Source: Succinivibrionaceae bacterium UBA3769
GTDB lineage: Bacteria; Pseudomonadota; Gammaproteobacteria; Enterobacterales; Succinivibrionaceae
Length of the DNA stretch: 23,538 nucleotides
Direction of reading: 5' to 3'
NCBI GenBank assembly: GCA_002372325.1
Contig: DFFT01000137.1
Coordinates: 1 to 23,538 of the forward strand
In this document: positions 9,297 through 18,002 of the stretch, one piece after another
Layout: each line of letters begins with the position of its first letter
Numbering within the stretch: position 1 is the stretch's first letter
Translations under genes and position numbers: made by a program
Notes under the pieces: model-generated
What the model was told of the DNA's origin: nothing
Seen by the model: only the letters and a program-made list of their open reading frames with translations
Databases searched by the model: none

Positions 9297-10838
9297 TTAG
9301 ATATTCTTAACAATTTCATCCACGGAAGCCTTGGCATCGCCGAAGCACATGTAGGAGTTTTCCTTGAAGAACAGCGGATTCTGAACGCCTGAGTAACCAG
9401 GATTCATGGAACGCTTGAATACTACCACGTTCTTGGCTTCCCAAACCCTAAGCACCGGCATGCCGGCAATCGGGCTGTTCGGATTCTCCAGAGCTGCCGG
9501 GTTAACGGTGTCATTGGCGCCGATAACCAGAACAACATCGGTGTCAGCCAGGTCATCGTTGATTTCATCCATTTCCAGAACGATATCATAAGGAACCTTG
9601 GCTTCTGCCAGAAGCACGTTCATATGACCGGGGAGACGGCCGGCAACAGGGTGAATGCCGAAACGGACGTTCACGCCGCGCGCTCTCAGCTTGGCGGTAA
9701 GCTCGGCAACCGGGTACTGAGCCTGAGCCACGGCCATGCCATAGCCCGGGGTGATAACAACGGAGCCGGCTCCCTTGAGAAGCTCAGCCACTTCAGCGCA
9801 GCTAAGCTCGCGGATCTCGCCCTGCTCCTCATTGTCAGCAGCCAGAGGCTGATTACCAAAACCGCCCAGGATAACAGACAGGAAGGAACGGTTCATCGCC
9901 TTGCACATGATGTAGGAAAGGATAGCGCCTGAGGAACCTACCAGAGAACCGGTTACGATGAGAAGGTCATTGTCAAGCATAAAGCCGGAAGCAGCGGCAG
10001 CCCATCCTGAATAGGAGTTCAGCATGGAAATGACCACCGGCATATCGGCGCCGCCGATAGCGGCAACCAGATGAATGCCGAACAGGAAGGCAATCAGGGT
10101 CATTACCAGAAGGCATGCCAGCTGCACGCCGGCTGCTCCGGATACCATGAACACAATCATGAGAGCCAGAGAAATCACCAGTGCTCCGACGTTGAGAAGG
10201 TTGTGAGCCGGGAGCATCAGCGGCTTGGACTGGAAAATAGCCAGCTTAAAGGAGCCGTTGAGCTTGCCGTAGGCCACTACGGAACCGGTGAAGGTCACCG
10301 CGCCGATAAACACGCCCAAAAAGATTTCAACGAGGTGCACTACCTGCTCGGAAGCGGAACGCACCGGCTCGACTGCGGCCTGAGCCTGCGCCTGAGCGGC
10401 AGCGGCCAGAGCCTGTGCCTGCGCGCCGATAGTGGCAGGATCTGCTCCCATAAGATTGATATTGGCCATCTGAGCGGCAGGAGCGGAGGCAATGCCCTCA
10501 ATAAAGCTGTTAAAGCCTACCAGCACGGCAGCCAGACCTACAAAGCTGTGCAGCATGGCCACCAGCTCCGGCATCTGGGTCATCTCAACCTTCTTGGCAA
10601 GGTGCAGACCGTAAATGCCGCCGGCAAACATGCCCACAAGAATCAGCGGGATGATAATGCCCAGGCCGCCGGCGGTACCGGTAAACACACTGGCGAAGGT
10701 GGCAATCAGGGCAATAAACATACCCAGAATGCCGGAATTACATCCCCTCTTTGCTGTTTCCTGTTTGGAAAGTCCGGCAAGACTCAGAATAAACAGAACT
10801 GCGGAGATGAGATAAGCAACATGTATAAAACCATTCAT
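9297..10838 (-). CDS. pntB: NAD(P) transhydrogenase subunit beta
   Basis: PntB forms the membrane proton channel and NADP(H)-binding domain of the proton-translocating transhydrogenase, which uses the proton gradient to reduce NADP+ with NADH. The sequence shows the characteristic blocks IGGADMPVVISMLNSYSGWA, VGSSGAILSYIMCKAMNRSF, PGYGMAVAQAQYPVAE, GIHPVAGRLPGHMNVLLAEA and VIGANDTVNPAA, close to E. coli PntB. It is 513 aa against 462 in E. coli. The excess is mostly an Ala/Gln-rich insertion between membrane helices (about 10360-10490). An AGGAG site lies 9 nt before the ATG. It follows pntA after 11 nt, in the same operon, with a terminator behind it. Confidence 0.97.
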   Translation of the reverse strand: MNGFIHVAYLISAVLFILSLAGLSKQETAKRGCNSGILGMFIALIATFASVFTGTAGGLGIIIPLILVGMFAGGIYGLHLAKKVEMTQMPELVAMLHSFVGLAAVLVGFNSFIEGIASAPAAQMANINLMGADPATIGAQAQALAAAAQAQAQAAVEPVRSASEQVVHLVEIFLGVFIGAVTFTGSVVAYGKLNGSFKLAIFQSKPLMLPAHNLLNVGALVISLALMIVFMVSGAAGVQLACLLVMTLIAFLFGIHLVAAIGGADMPVVISMLNSYSGWAAAASGFMLDNDLLIVTGSLVGSSGAILSYIMCKAMNRSFLSVILGGFGNQPLAADNEEQGEIRELSCAEVAELLKGAGSVVITPGYGMAVAQAQYPVAELTAKLRARGVNVRFGIHPVAGRLPGHMNVLLAEAKVPYDIVLEMDEINDDLADTDVVLVIGANDTVNPAALENPNSPIAGMPVLRVWEAKNVVVFKRSMNPGYSGVQNPLFFKENSYMCFGDAKASVDEIVKNI

Positions 10839-10849
10839 TTGTCAGTCTC

Positions 10850-12397
10850 CTAATCCTTTCTGAACATCTTGAGCATACGCTTGGTAACTGCAAAGCCGCC
10901 GAAGATATTGATTGAAGCAATCAGAATGGCGATAAAGCAGAGAACATAAATAATCCAGTCAGGGGAAGAACCTTGCTTAAGCACCAGCTGAACCAGGGCT
11001 CCCACGATAATAATGCCGGAAATAGCATTGGTTACCGACATCAGCGGGGTGTGCAGAGAATGCGACACATTCCATACCACGTAATAGCCAACAACGCAGG
11101 AAAGAACAAACACGGTCAGATGCGGCAGGAAGGAAGCCGGAGCAAAAATGCCTACCAGGAAGGCCAAGGCAATAACAACGGCTCCGAGACACAGACGTAC
11201 CAGAGGATTGACCTTCTTCTCTTCCTTCTTAGGCATTTCGGCGGGCTTCTGCTGCTGCGGAGCCGCGCTTACAGAGATCGGAGGAGGCGGGAAGGTGATA
11301 GCGCCTTCCTTGGTTACGGTCATGCCGCGGATAACCTGATCCTCAAAATCAATGTCAATATTGCCGTCCTTGTTCTTGCAAAGGAGCTTAGTGAGGTTTA
11401 CCAGGTTGGTGGAATACAGCTGAGAGGACTGAGCCGGGAGACGGCAGGCCAGATCAGTATAACCGATGATCTTAACGCCGTTTTCGGTTACAAATACTTC
11501 ACCGGGCTTAGTGCACTCGCAATTGCCGCCGGTAGCGGCAGCCAGATCCACGATTACGGAACCGGCCTTCATGCTGGCAACCATTTCAGCTGATACCAGA
11601 CGGGGAGCCGGACGGCCCGGAATGGCGGCAGTGGTGATAATGATATCAACCTCTTTGGCCTGCTCCGCAAAGAGCGCCATTTCAGCCTTGATAAACTCGT
11701 CGCTCATTACCTTGGCATAGCCGTCAGAGGAACCGCCGTCCTCCTGCTTGAAGTTAAGTTTCAGGAATTCACCGCCCATGGAGTGAATCTGATCGGCCAC
11801 CTCAAGACGGGTGTCAAAGGCGCGAACAATGGCACCCAGAGAGTGAGCCGCGCCGATGGCAGCAAGACCGGCAACGCCGGCACCGATTACCAGCACCTTG
11901 GCAGGCGGTACCTTGCCTGCTGCAGTAACCTGACCGCAGAAGAAGCGGCCGAATTCATGAGCTGCTTCAATTACGGCGCGGTAGCCGCTGATATTGGCTG
12001 TAGAGGACCTGGCATCAAGAGCCTGAGCTCTGGAAATACGAGGCACCATATCCATGGCCAGCACATTCACCTTGCGGGAATTCAGCTTTTCCATCAGTTC
12101 CTGGTTCTGGTTCGGCCAGAAGAAGGAAACAAGAGTGGAGCCCTCGGTAAGAAGCTCTGCCTCTTCATTGTCAGGAGCCTGAACCTTGAATACGATGGGT
12201 GAAGCCCAAACATCCTGAGCTTCGCCAATTTCAGCGCCGGCAGCCTGATAAGCTTCATCGCTGAAATCACCGTAAACACCGGCACCTTTCTCAACCAGTA
12301 CCGTAAATCCCAGCTTTAACAGCTTGGCAACGGTATCCGGAGTGGCCGCTACACGAGTTTCGCCAGCGGTACTTTCCTTAGGTATACCTATCTGCAT
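10850..12397 (-). CDS. pntA: NAD(P) transhydrogenase subunit alpha
   Basis: PntA carries the NAD(H)-binding domain I and a C-terminal set of membrane helices. The protein starts MQIGIPKES and continues ETRVAATP, as in alanine dehydrogenase/PNT N-domains. It has the Rossmann motif GAGVAGLAA at 172-180, then RAFDTR. A proline- and lysine-rich linker (PPPP, later KKEEKK) separates domain I from four C-terminal hydrophobic helices, ending in GGFAVTKRMLKMF. At 515 aa it is close to E. coli PntA (510). AGGAA stands about 8 nt before the ATG. It is the first gene of the pntAB operon. Confidence 0.97.
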   Translation of the reverse strand: MQIGIPKESTAGETRVAATPDTVAKLLKLGFTVLVEKGAGVYGDFSDEAYQAAGAEIGEAQDVWASPIVFKVQAPDNEEAELLTEGSTLVSFFWPNQNQELMEKLNSRKVNVLAMDMVPRISRAQALDARSSTANISGYRAVIEAAHEFGRFFCGQVTAAGKVPPAKVLVIGAGVAGLAAIGAAHSLGAIVRAFDTRLEVADQIHSMGGEFLKLNFKQEDGGSSDGYAKVMSDEFIKAEMALFAEQAKEVDIIITTAAIPGRPAPRLVSAEMVASMKAGSVIVDLAAATGGNCECTKPGEVFVTENGVKIIGYTDLACRLPAQSSQLYSTNLVNLTKLLCKNKDGNIDIDFEDQVIRGMTVTKEGAITFPPPPISVSAAPQQQKPAEMPKKEEKKVNPLVRLCLGAVVIALAFLVGIFAPASFLPHLTVFVLSCVVGYYVVWNVSHSLHTPLMSVTNAISGIIIVGALVQLVLKQGSSPDWIIYVLCFIAILIASINIFGGFAVTKRMLKMFRKD

Positions 12398-12441
12398 TTA
12401 AATATTCCTGTGAGTTAACTGAAAAGTGTTCTGAACGCCGG

Positions 12442-12447
12442 ATTATA
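12442..12447 (-). promoter_or_regulatory. Likely -10 element of the pntAB promoter
   Basis: The minus strand has a perfect TATAAT (plus-strand ATTATA) 44 nt upstream of the pntA start. No good TTGACA-like -35 was found at 16-18 nt, so this rests on the -10 alone. Confidence 0.45.
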
Positions 12448-12586
12448 CACCAAATAAACACAGATTTGACATACCGATCATCTGCCGGCAATTTGTCAGC
12501 ATAATGCCGGAATGAACATCATAATGTCCAGGCCCGGCAGGAAATAACAGAAATGGCGCCGGCAGCCTGTCAGAATGCCCGGAAGC

Positions 12587-13546
12587 TCAGTTGGAAAGAG
12601 GAGTGCCGCTGAAGGGTTCCTTGCCGTTCAGCTTGAACTTGATGGATTTAATGCCGTTTCCGGTATTGGTCTGAATGGCAAAGTGGAGATGCGGCCCTGT
12701 GGTGTAGCCGGTATTCCCGGAAAGAGCAATCACCTGCCCCTGCCGCACCGTGTCCCCGGGCTTCACCAGCTGAGAATGCCCTTTAAGATGCACATAGATT
12801 GACATGGTGCCGTCATCATGTCCGATGCGGATATAGTTGGCGTGCGGTCTGAATGAAGGATCCGGGCCGCCCTTGTCGGAACTCATTCTCATGTCCATGA
12901 CCTTGCCGGATTTCGCCGCCAGAATTTTGGTGCCGATAGGCATGGCCACGTCAATGGCATAGCGGCTCTTGGGCCCCTTATGGGTAAAGCCGCCCTCCCA
13001 GCCCTGAGTAACCCGGTACTTTCCGACAAAAGGCACAATAAGATCCTTCTCTCTGGAGGAATAGTAGACGTTTTCATCACCCTTGAAGAGACTTCCGATA
13101 TCAAAGGACTTGGTAATGGACACCTCTTCGTCGCTGATGACCTCCAGCCGGCCGAGGTAGTATTCGGTATTTCCCGGAATTTCCAGCGGCGTGTCAAAAA
13201 GAATGTCAGAATCAATGGCATCCTTATTGGTAACATGAACCTTGCAGGTTATGGTGCTGTTAAACTTGTTCATGACATACAGGCTGCCGGTCTCGGTATC
13301 CAGCCGGAATATCACATTGTCAGGATCCGGCTGCCCCAGATCGTCAAACTCGTCATAGTCATATCCCTGAGCCTCGGATTCGTCGTCTGTATAGTGGGTT
13401 ACGCCGTTTTCATCCACAAAACGGAGAATTTTGCCGGAGGAAACATCAAAAGCCAGCAGCAAGGACAGCGTCAGAGTCCCTGTGAGAAGCATTCTTATAA
13501 ATCCTGTTTCTGTTAATCTCTTCTTTTTGTCCGCAATCTTAAACAT
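12587..13546 (-). CDS. M23-family metallopeptidase with N-terminal DUF4124-like segment
   Basis: This 319-aa protein has a basic N-terminus and a hydrophobic segment at about 17-33 (signal peptide or anchor), so it acts in the periplasm. A DUF4124-like stretch, F-V-D-E-N-G-V-T-H-Y-T-D (43-54), follows, then a middle beta-rich region. The C-terminal LytM/M23 domain shows the zinc ligand pattern: H189 in FTHKGP, D199 in RYAIDVAMPIGT, H253 in YVHLKG, and H286/H288 in TTGPHLHFAI. Known members cut peptidoglycan cross-bridges or activate amidases. Because the expected ligands are present, an active enzyme is likely. AGGT lies about 9 nt before the ATG. It sits 82 bp downstream of rimI on the same strand and may be co-transcribed. 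Confidence 0.9.
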   Translation of the reverse strand: MFKIADKKKRLTETGFIRMLLTGTLTLSLLLAFDVSSGKILRFVDENGVTHYTDDESEAQGYDYDEFDDLGQPDPDNVIFRLDTETGSLYVMNKFNSTITCKVHVTNKDAIDSDILFDTPLEIPGNTEYYLGRLEVISDEEVSITKSFDIGSLFKGDENVYYSSREKDLIVPFVGKYRVTQGWEGGFTHKGPKSRYAIDVAMPIGTKILAAKSGKVMDMRMSSDKGGPDPSFRPHANYIRIGHDDGTMSIYVHLKGHSQLVKPGDTVRQGQVIALSGNTGYTTGPHLHFAIQTNTGNGIKSIKFKLNGKEPFSGTPLSN

Positions 13547-13628
13547 GTCTGATACCTGTGCCGAACTTCAGAAAATGCACTCTGAGACAGCCTGCGAGTC
13601 CTGTTCTCACCCCGCCGCTCTCCGGAAT

Positions 13629-14108
13629 TTAAGCTTCCCCCGGACTGAAAATTCTTTCCATAAGCACCGCGTTTTCATAGCCGTGAGGGGCATGATAATA
13701 GTTTTTTCGGATGCCGGTTTCGGAAAATCCCTGAGAGGCATAAAGCCTGCGGGCCGGAATATTGCTCTCCCGCACGTCCAGATAAAAACGCATAATGCCG
13801 TACCTTTCCCTGAGCATGCTCATGCCCTCCCGGAGGAGGAGCCCCCCCAGGCCCATACCCTGCCGCTCCGGGATAATGCTGTGCTTATTGAGGGTGGCCT
13901 CATCCAGCACTGCATCATAAAAACTGACGCCGTTTAAAATATCATCCTCTAAAAGAAGGAAGCATTTTCTTACCGGAGAAGGCTCCAAAGTTTCAGATAT
14001 TACCTGCCGGGGCCATGGAAAACGGTAACAGGCATTTTCAATCCAGACAATCCTGTTAAAGAACCTCTCCATATCCCTTTCATAGTCAAATTCCCTTACA
14101 GTCTGCAT
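13629..14108 (-). CDS. rimI: Ribosomal protein bS18-alanine N-acetyltransferase
   Basis: This is a GNAT-fold enzyme of 159 aa (E. coli RimI 148). It has V-L-D-E-A-T-L, the acetyl-CoA loop RQGMGLGG (82-89), LDVRESNIPARRLYASQGF and the C-terminal RKNYYHAPHGYENAVLM, all matching RimI. It acetylates the N-terminal alanine of ribosomal protein S18. A strong GGAGG site lies 7 nt before the ATG. It follows the holD-like gene after 18 nt, the gene order known from E. coli (holD-rimI). Confidence 0.93.
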   Translation of the reverse strand: MQTVREFDYERDMERFFNRIVWIENACYRFPWPRQVISETLEPSPVRKCFLLLEDDILNGVSFYDAVLDEATLNKHSIIPERQGMGLGGLLLREGMSMLRERYGIMRFYLDVRESNIPARRLYASQGFSETGIRKNYYHAPHGYENAVLMERIFSPGEA

Positions 14109-14126
14109 GAACGCCTCCGCTGTTTT

Positions 14127-14816
14127 TCAGCTGCCCTGCTTTTTTCTGCCGGAAAAGGAACCGTCCGCATTTTTTACCAGATACCCCTTGCTGAGGAGCC
14201 CCTGATAAACCGACTTTTTCTTTTCATCATCAGTAGCTCCGGAGACCGGAACAAACTCCATGCCTTCCCGGGCTTTCCGGCCCACAAAAACGCTTTCCGG
14301 AAGCGCATCCGCCGGATTCCAGGAACAGGCGATGCCCGAATAATTCAGGAATCCCGCCAGATTGGCCAGAATTCTGGCATCGGAGCCGGGCTCATCCAGA
14401 ATGATATCGGCCTTTCGGGAGCTCCGGGTTCCGGCATTAAGGGCCTTAAGCCGTTCCGCATAAGGAGAAATCCGCTGCCACATCTGCATTTTTCCCTGAG
14501 CTCCGGGAGCGAGAACTATATCCGGAGACTCCGGGCCGCGCCAGGAGGCATCAGCCAGAATGATCCTGCGAACCTCCTGATCCCGGGGGAGCTTCTGACC
14601 ATACCAGTAAACCGGATAACCGGCGTAGTCCAGATAGCCGAAGATCCCGAAAAGATATTCTCTGGCGATTTCCCGGGAGTAGGCAAACACAAATACGGGA
14701 CAGCTTCTTAAAAAATCCCGGCATAAAGCTTCAGGAGAAGCTTCCTTCATGACATCCGGATTTTTAAGCCGGAAGGTTTTAAAACCGGAAAGCTCCGCAA
14801 AATCCTGAAGTGACAT
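14127..14816 (-). CDS. holD: DNA polymerase III psi subunit-like protein (HolD) with C-terminal extension
   Basis: The first 125 residues or so align by eye with HolD: LSGFKTFRLKNPDVM recalls LGITQWSLRRPGAL of E. coli, CPVFVFAYSRE corresponds to the central strand, and MWQRISPYAERL to ALWQQICTYEHDF. The next gene is rimI, as in E. coli. Psi links the clamp loader to chi and SSB. About 100 extra residues follow (from KADIILDEPGSDAR to SGRKKQGS), making 229 aa against 137 in E. coli; their function is unknown. The start at 14816 was chosen because AGGGG lies 9 nt upstream. The longer ORF start at 14885 lies on a TATGAT -10-like hexamer and lacks a ribosome-binding site. Confidence 0.6.
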   Translation of the reverse strand: MSLQDFAELSGFKTFRLKNPDVMKEASPEALCRDFLRSCPVFVFAYSREIAREYLFGIFGYLDYAGYPVYWYGQKLPRDQEVRRIILADASWRGPESPDIVLAPGAQGKMQMWQRISPYAERLKALNAGTRSSRKADIILDEPGSDARILANLAGFLNYSGIACSWNPADALPESVFVGRKAREGMEFVPVSGATDDEKKKSVYQGLLSKGYLVKNADGSFSGRKKQGS

Positions 14817-14880
14817 GACTATCGCCCCTTTTTTACTCCGTTCCGGAAATCCTGATTGTTTCCGGAAAAATGCCGGGAGC

Positions 14881-14886
14881 ATCATA
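14881..14886 (-). promoter_or_regulatory. Possible -10 element for holD-rimI
   Basis: TATGAT on the minus strand, about 65 nt upstream of the chosen holD start, differs from the consensus at one position. The -35 region is weak. Confidence 0.3.
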
Positions 14887-15028
14887 GCAGATTTACGCTT
14901 ATCTTAGGCATCTCTTAACTGAAAAAAAATGAGAAGGTCAGCGTTCAGGAAATAAGGAGACAGAAAGAAGGCAGGAAACCGGAAACGCCCTTCCGGCAAA
15001 AGACTCTGCAGAACAGGAACCGGCATTG

Positions 15029-15034
15029 TATAAT
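15029..15034 (+). promoter_or_regulatory. Possible -10 element for helD
   Basis: A perfect TATAAT lies 73 nt upstream of the helD ATG. No good -35 is seen at normal spacing. Confidence 0.35.
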
Positions 15035-15044
15035 AAGGACACCC

Positions 15045-15072
15045 GGGCGCTTTGGCTGAAGCCGCCCTTTTT
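15045..15072 (+). terminator. Hairpin plus T-run in the helD leader
   Basis: GGGCG (15045-15049) pairs with CGCCC (15063-15067). After one C-C mismatch, TTT pairs with AAG around the loop GGCTG, and five T follow directly. It has the form of an intrinsic terminator but sits between the candidate -10 and helD, so it might attenuate helD or end upstream readthrough. Confidence 0.45.
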
Positions 15073-15107
15073 GCGCTTTTTGTTCTGATTCTTCCTACGG
15101 ACTCGCC

Positions 15108-17738
15108 ATGACCTCTGAAAAAGTAACCCAGTACCGCAAGGGATGGAACCTTAATCTCAGTCTTCTTGGCCTGGAGGTAGTGTCCGACAGGGGCGAGCTT
15201 ATGGAAAAGGAGTCTCTTGACAGCATTTCAGAGTCCGTTCTTTCCGAAAACGGTTCTGCCACCCGGCTTTCCGTCCGGCTCCGTGACGGCCGGACGCTGG
15301 AATTCCCTGACTTTCCTGCCGGTTCCTCGCAAAATATGAGAGAACGTCTTCATGAACTTCAGGAAATCAAAGCCGGCCTTGCCGACTTTATCCCGAAGCT
15401 CTTGCAATGGCACCGAAAGCTCACCTCCTGTCTCAAGGAGGAGTTCCGGATCTCCGGCTACATCACAGACACCTATACTGAAAACGCCTTAAAGGATCTT
15501 TTTCTGGAATCCCGGCCGGAATTCCCCCTGGCGGAAAAACCGGAGGTCAGAGACTATTTTGCGGAGGTCGCTGATGCCAAAGCCCGCAAGGCCTTTGAGT
15601 ACTGGCAGGGAACTCCGGAGCGTCTGGCAGAAGAATACAATGATGCAGCCACTGCCGGCATTCTCAGAAAATACGCCCCGTTTTTTCAGATAATCGAAAA
15701 GTCTCCCCTGACCGAGGAACAGGCCCGGGCTGTGGTAAACCTTAACACCAATCTCCTTCTGGTGGCTTCGGCAGGTTCCGGCAAAACCTCAGTCATGGTA
15801 GCCAAGGCGGCCTATGCTCTTCTGTTCGGCTACTTCAAGCCTTCCCGGGTGGTGCTGATTGCCTTTAACCGCAAGGCGGTGGCAGAGCTCCGGCAAAGGA
15901 TCCGGGAACGTTTTTCCATAGCAGGCATTCCCTGGGAAAGAGTACAGATAGAGACCTTTCATGCTCTCAGCTATAAAATCACCCGAAAGCTGGGCAATCC
16001 GGGCATAGTACTGTCAAAGATGTTCCGCGATGGCAGCGACGGCACCAAAGAATTCATGGATATGCTGCGGGATCTTATTCGCCGCAAGGAAGCCTTCAGA
16101 ATCCCGGCGCTTTTCTTCTGCTCGCTTTCCCCTTCCATGAACACAAACAGCAAGGCCGGAGCGACCTGGCGATCCGCCGCCGGAATACTGGAACACTTCC
16201 TGGACTGGCTTAACATCTGTTATGATGAAAAGGACGGCATCAGGGACGAGAATACCATAGCGGAATACCTGATTTTTAACGATGACGACTGCGATGCGGT
16301 ATCCTTCATTTTCAGAGTAGTCGCGAAAATCACGCCGGATGAACCTGAAGACACTGCCCAGCCCCGCCGGAAAAAGAAGAAAAAGAACCGGAAAAAACCG
16401 GGGGAGGTTATCAAATTCACCGCAAATGACATTGAATCCGGAAGCTTCATTGTCCCTTTGGTCAAACTTCTGCGCAAAAAGGGCTTCAGTTTCCGCTCAT
16501 CCATTAACGAACGACTTAAAAAACCGCAGCAAAGCTATGAACTGGACGGCTTTATCCGCACCATGCGGAGCTTTCTTACCCATGCCAAAAACTCTCTTAT
16601 GACTCCCGAAATGCTCTGGGAAAAGTACCTCTCCGAAAAGTCTCCGGAATGGCACAATCTCAGAACCGGTCTCTTTCTCAAGCTCTTCCGGCAGGTTTAC
16701 CGGGCCTGGACCAGGCTTTTGGACGGCGGCATAGATTTTGAGGACATGCTAAACCTCTCGGTGCAGGTTCTGGAACGGCATCCGGAATTTAATCCCTATG
16801 ATCTCGTCATGGTGGACGAGGCCCAGGACATCAGTCTCTCCCGGGCCCGGCTTCTGAAGCTCCTCGTGCGAAATCCGGAAACCCGTCTTTTTGCGGTAGG
16901 CGATGACTGGCAGAGCATAAACAGATTCTCCGGAGCGGTAATCAATGTAATGTCGGACTTTGCCGGCTTTTTCGGGCAATCTGACATGCTGAAGCTGGAA
17001 ACCACCTTTCGGTGCAGTCAGGAGATCTGCGATGTCTCCTCATCCTTCATTTCCCGGAATAAGAGTCAGATCGCCAAAAACGTCCGGGGGATTTTTCAGA
17101 CCAAAACTCCGGCGGTGGTGACGGTCAATGCGGACTGCGATCCCGAAATCCCGGAGGTCATCGCCATCCTGCTCCGAAAAATCATCAAGGAGGCTGCCGG
17201 AAGAAAGATCTCCGTAATGCTTCTGGGACGCTACAACGATGACCGGAAGTATGTAAAAAAGATCCTGAACCATCCGGAATTCCGCAATATCGTTCAGTTT
17301 ATGACAGTGCACAAATCCAAAGGTCTGGAGGCGGATTACGTCATTATCGTCAGAGCCACCTCCGGCATTCTGGGCTTTCCCTGCAATATGACGGATGATC
17401 GCCTGCTGGATCTGGTAATGCCCGAAAGCGACAGCTTTCCGTACTCCGAGGAACGCCGGCTTTTCTACGTGGGCATTACCCGGGCCCGTATCCGATCCTA
17501 TGTGATTACCCTGTGGGATGAAGAATCGGAATTCACCGAGGAAATCAACGGCAATGCCCGGCAGAACTACCTGCACTTTGACATCCCCCCGGAAAAGTCC
17601 GGAGGCATCGACCGCTGCCCGCTCTGCCATCACGGCATTACCTTTCTCCGGCAGTCTAAATACGGCTATTTTTATGCCTGCTGCCGTTTCAAGTGCGGCT
17701 ACACCAAAAAATACTACGGAAACGATGATGATGAATGA
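15108..17738 (+). CDS. helD: DNA helicase IV (UvrD/Rep superfamily 1) with C-terminal zinc ribbon
   Basis: This 876-aa SF1 helicase is closely patterned on E. coli HelD (684 aa). The diagnostic segment LRKYAPFFQIIEKSPLTEEQ (with ARAVVN after it) parallels LTEYADFFRQVESSPLNPAQ of HelD. Walker A is SAGSGKTS (221-228). Motif Ia is AFNRKA, then TFHALSYK; motif II is VDEAQD (569-574). VGDDWQSINRFSGA, TVHKSKGLEADYVIIV and ERRLFYVGITRAR complete the motif set. Two additions are seen. One is a lysine-rich insertion (RRKKKKKNRKK, about 16365-16400). The other is a C-terminal four-cysteine ribbon, C837-x2-C840 with C858/C859 and C863, of the topoisomerase zinc-finger type. It unwinds DNA 3'-5' and probably acts in repair or recombination. 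The ATG has a weak GGA 8 nt upstream. Confidence 0.9.
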   Translation: MTSEKVTQYRKGWNLNLSLLGLEVVSDRGELMEKESLDSISESVLSENGSATRLSVRLRDGRTLEFPDFPAGSSQNMRERLHELQEIKAGLADFIPKLLQWHRKLTSCLKEEFRISGYITDTYTENALKDLFLESRPEFPLAEKPEVRDYFAEVADAKARKAFEYWQGTPERLAEEYNDAATAGILRKYAPFFQIIEKSPLTEEQARAVVNLNTNLLLVASAGSGKTSVMVAKAAYALLFGYFKPSRVVLIAFNRKAVAELRQRIRERFSIAGIPWERVQIETFHALSYKITRKLGNPGIVLSKMFRDGSDGTKEFMDMLRDLIRRKEAFRIPALFFCSLSPSMNTNSKAGATWRSAAGILEHFLDWLNICYDEKDGIRDENTIAEYLIFNDDDCDAVSFIFRVVAKITPDEPEDTAQPRRKKKKKNRKKPGEVIKFTANDIESGSFIVPLVKLLRKKGFSFRSSINERLKKPQQSYELDGFIRTMRSFLTHAKNSLMTPEMLWEKYLSEKSPEWHNLRTGLFLKLFRQVYRAWTRLLDGGIDFEDMLNLSVQVLERHPEFNPYDLVMVDEAQDISLSRARLLKLLVRNPETRLFAVGDDWQSINRFSGAVINVMSDFAGFFGQSDMLKLETTFRCSQEICDVSSSFISRNKSQIAKNVRGIFQTKTPAVVTVNADCDPEIPEVIAILLRKIIKEAAGRKISVMLLGRYNDDRKYVKKILNHPEFRNIVQFMTVHKSKGLEADYVIIVRATSGILGFPCNMTDDRLLDLVMPESDSFPYSEERRLFYVGITRARIRSYVITLWDEESEFTEEINGNARQNYLHFDIPPEKSGGIDRCPLCHHGITFLRQSKYGYFYACCRFKCGYTKKYYGNDDDE

Positions 17739-17927
17739 TCAGGGGCTGGTCTGAACGCCGGCAGCTAAAAAGAGACGAGTTCGGGATGGAAATGCTGAAG
17801 AAAAGCCCGAAATCAGCGCTTAAGCAGGCTGCAAACACTTTAAAAAGAAAACAAAACCCCCGGCATCGGATCAGCAAAAGCAAAAAGAATCTGAAGGGGA
17901 ATGAAAAAGAAAAATAAGGAAGTTTTT

Positions 17928-18002
17928 TGGCAGGGGCAGAGAGATTCGAACTCCCACAGCCGGTTTTGGAGACCGGTGTTCTACCATTGAAACTATGCCC
18001 CT
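17928..18002 (-). tRNA. tRNA-Trp (anticodon CCA)
   Basis: On the minus strand the 75-nt sequence folds as a full cloverleaf: acceptor AGGGGCA/TGCCCCT, anticodon stem CCGGT/ACCGG with loop CTCCAAA (anticodon CCA), T-arm GGGAG-TTCGAAT-CTCTC, discriminator G, and an encoded 3' CCA. It is very close to E. coli tRNA-Trp, with a variable loop one base shorter. Confidence 0.97.

Noticed and set aside
10071..10853. 260-aa plus-strand ORF over pntB
   Set aside because: Antisense to the highly conserved pntB; His/Gly/Gln-rich product without motifs.
14817..14885. Longer start for the holD-like gene
   Set aside because: No ribosome-binding site, and it overlaps a likely -10 element; the downstream ATG has AGGGG at good spacing.
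17735..17917. 60-codon basic ORF starting in an ATGA overlap with the helD stop
   Set aside because: Lysine-rich low-complexity product, no recognised motif, no own ribosome-binding site, and it ends just before the tRNA gene. The coupling is suggestive but not enough.
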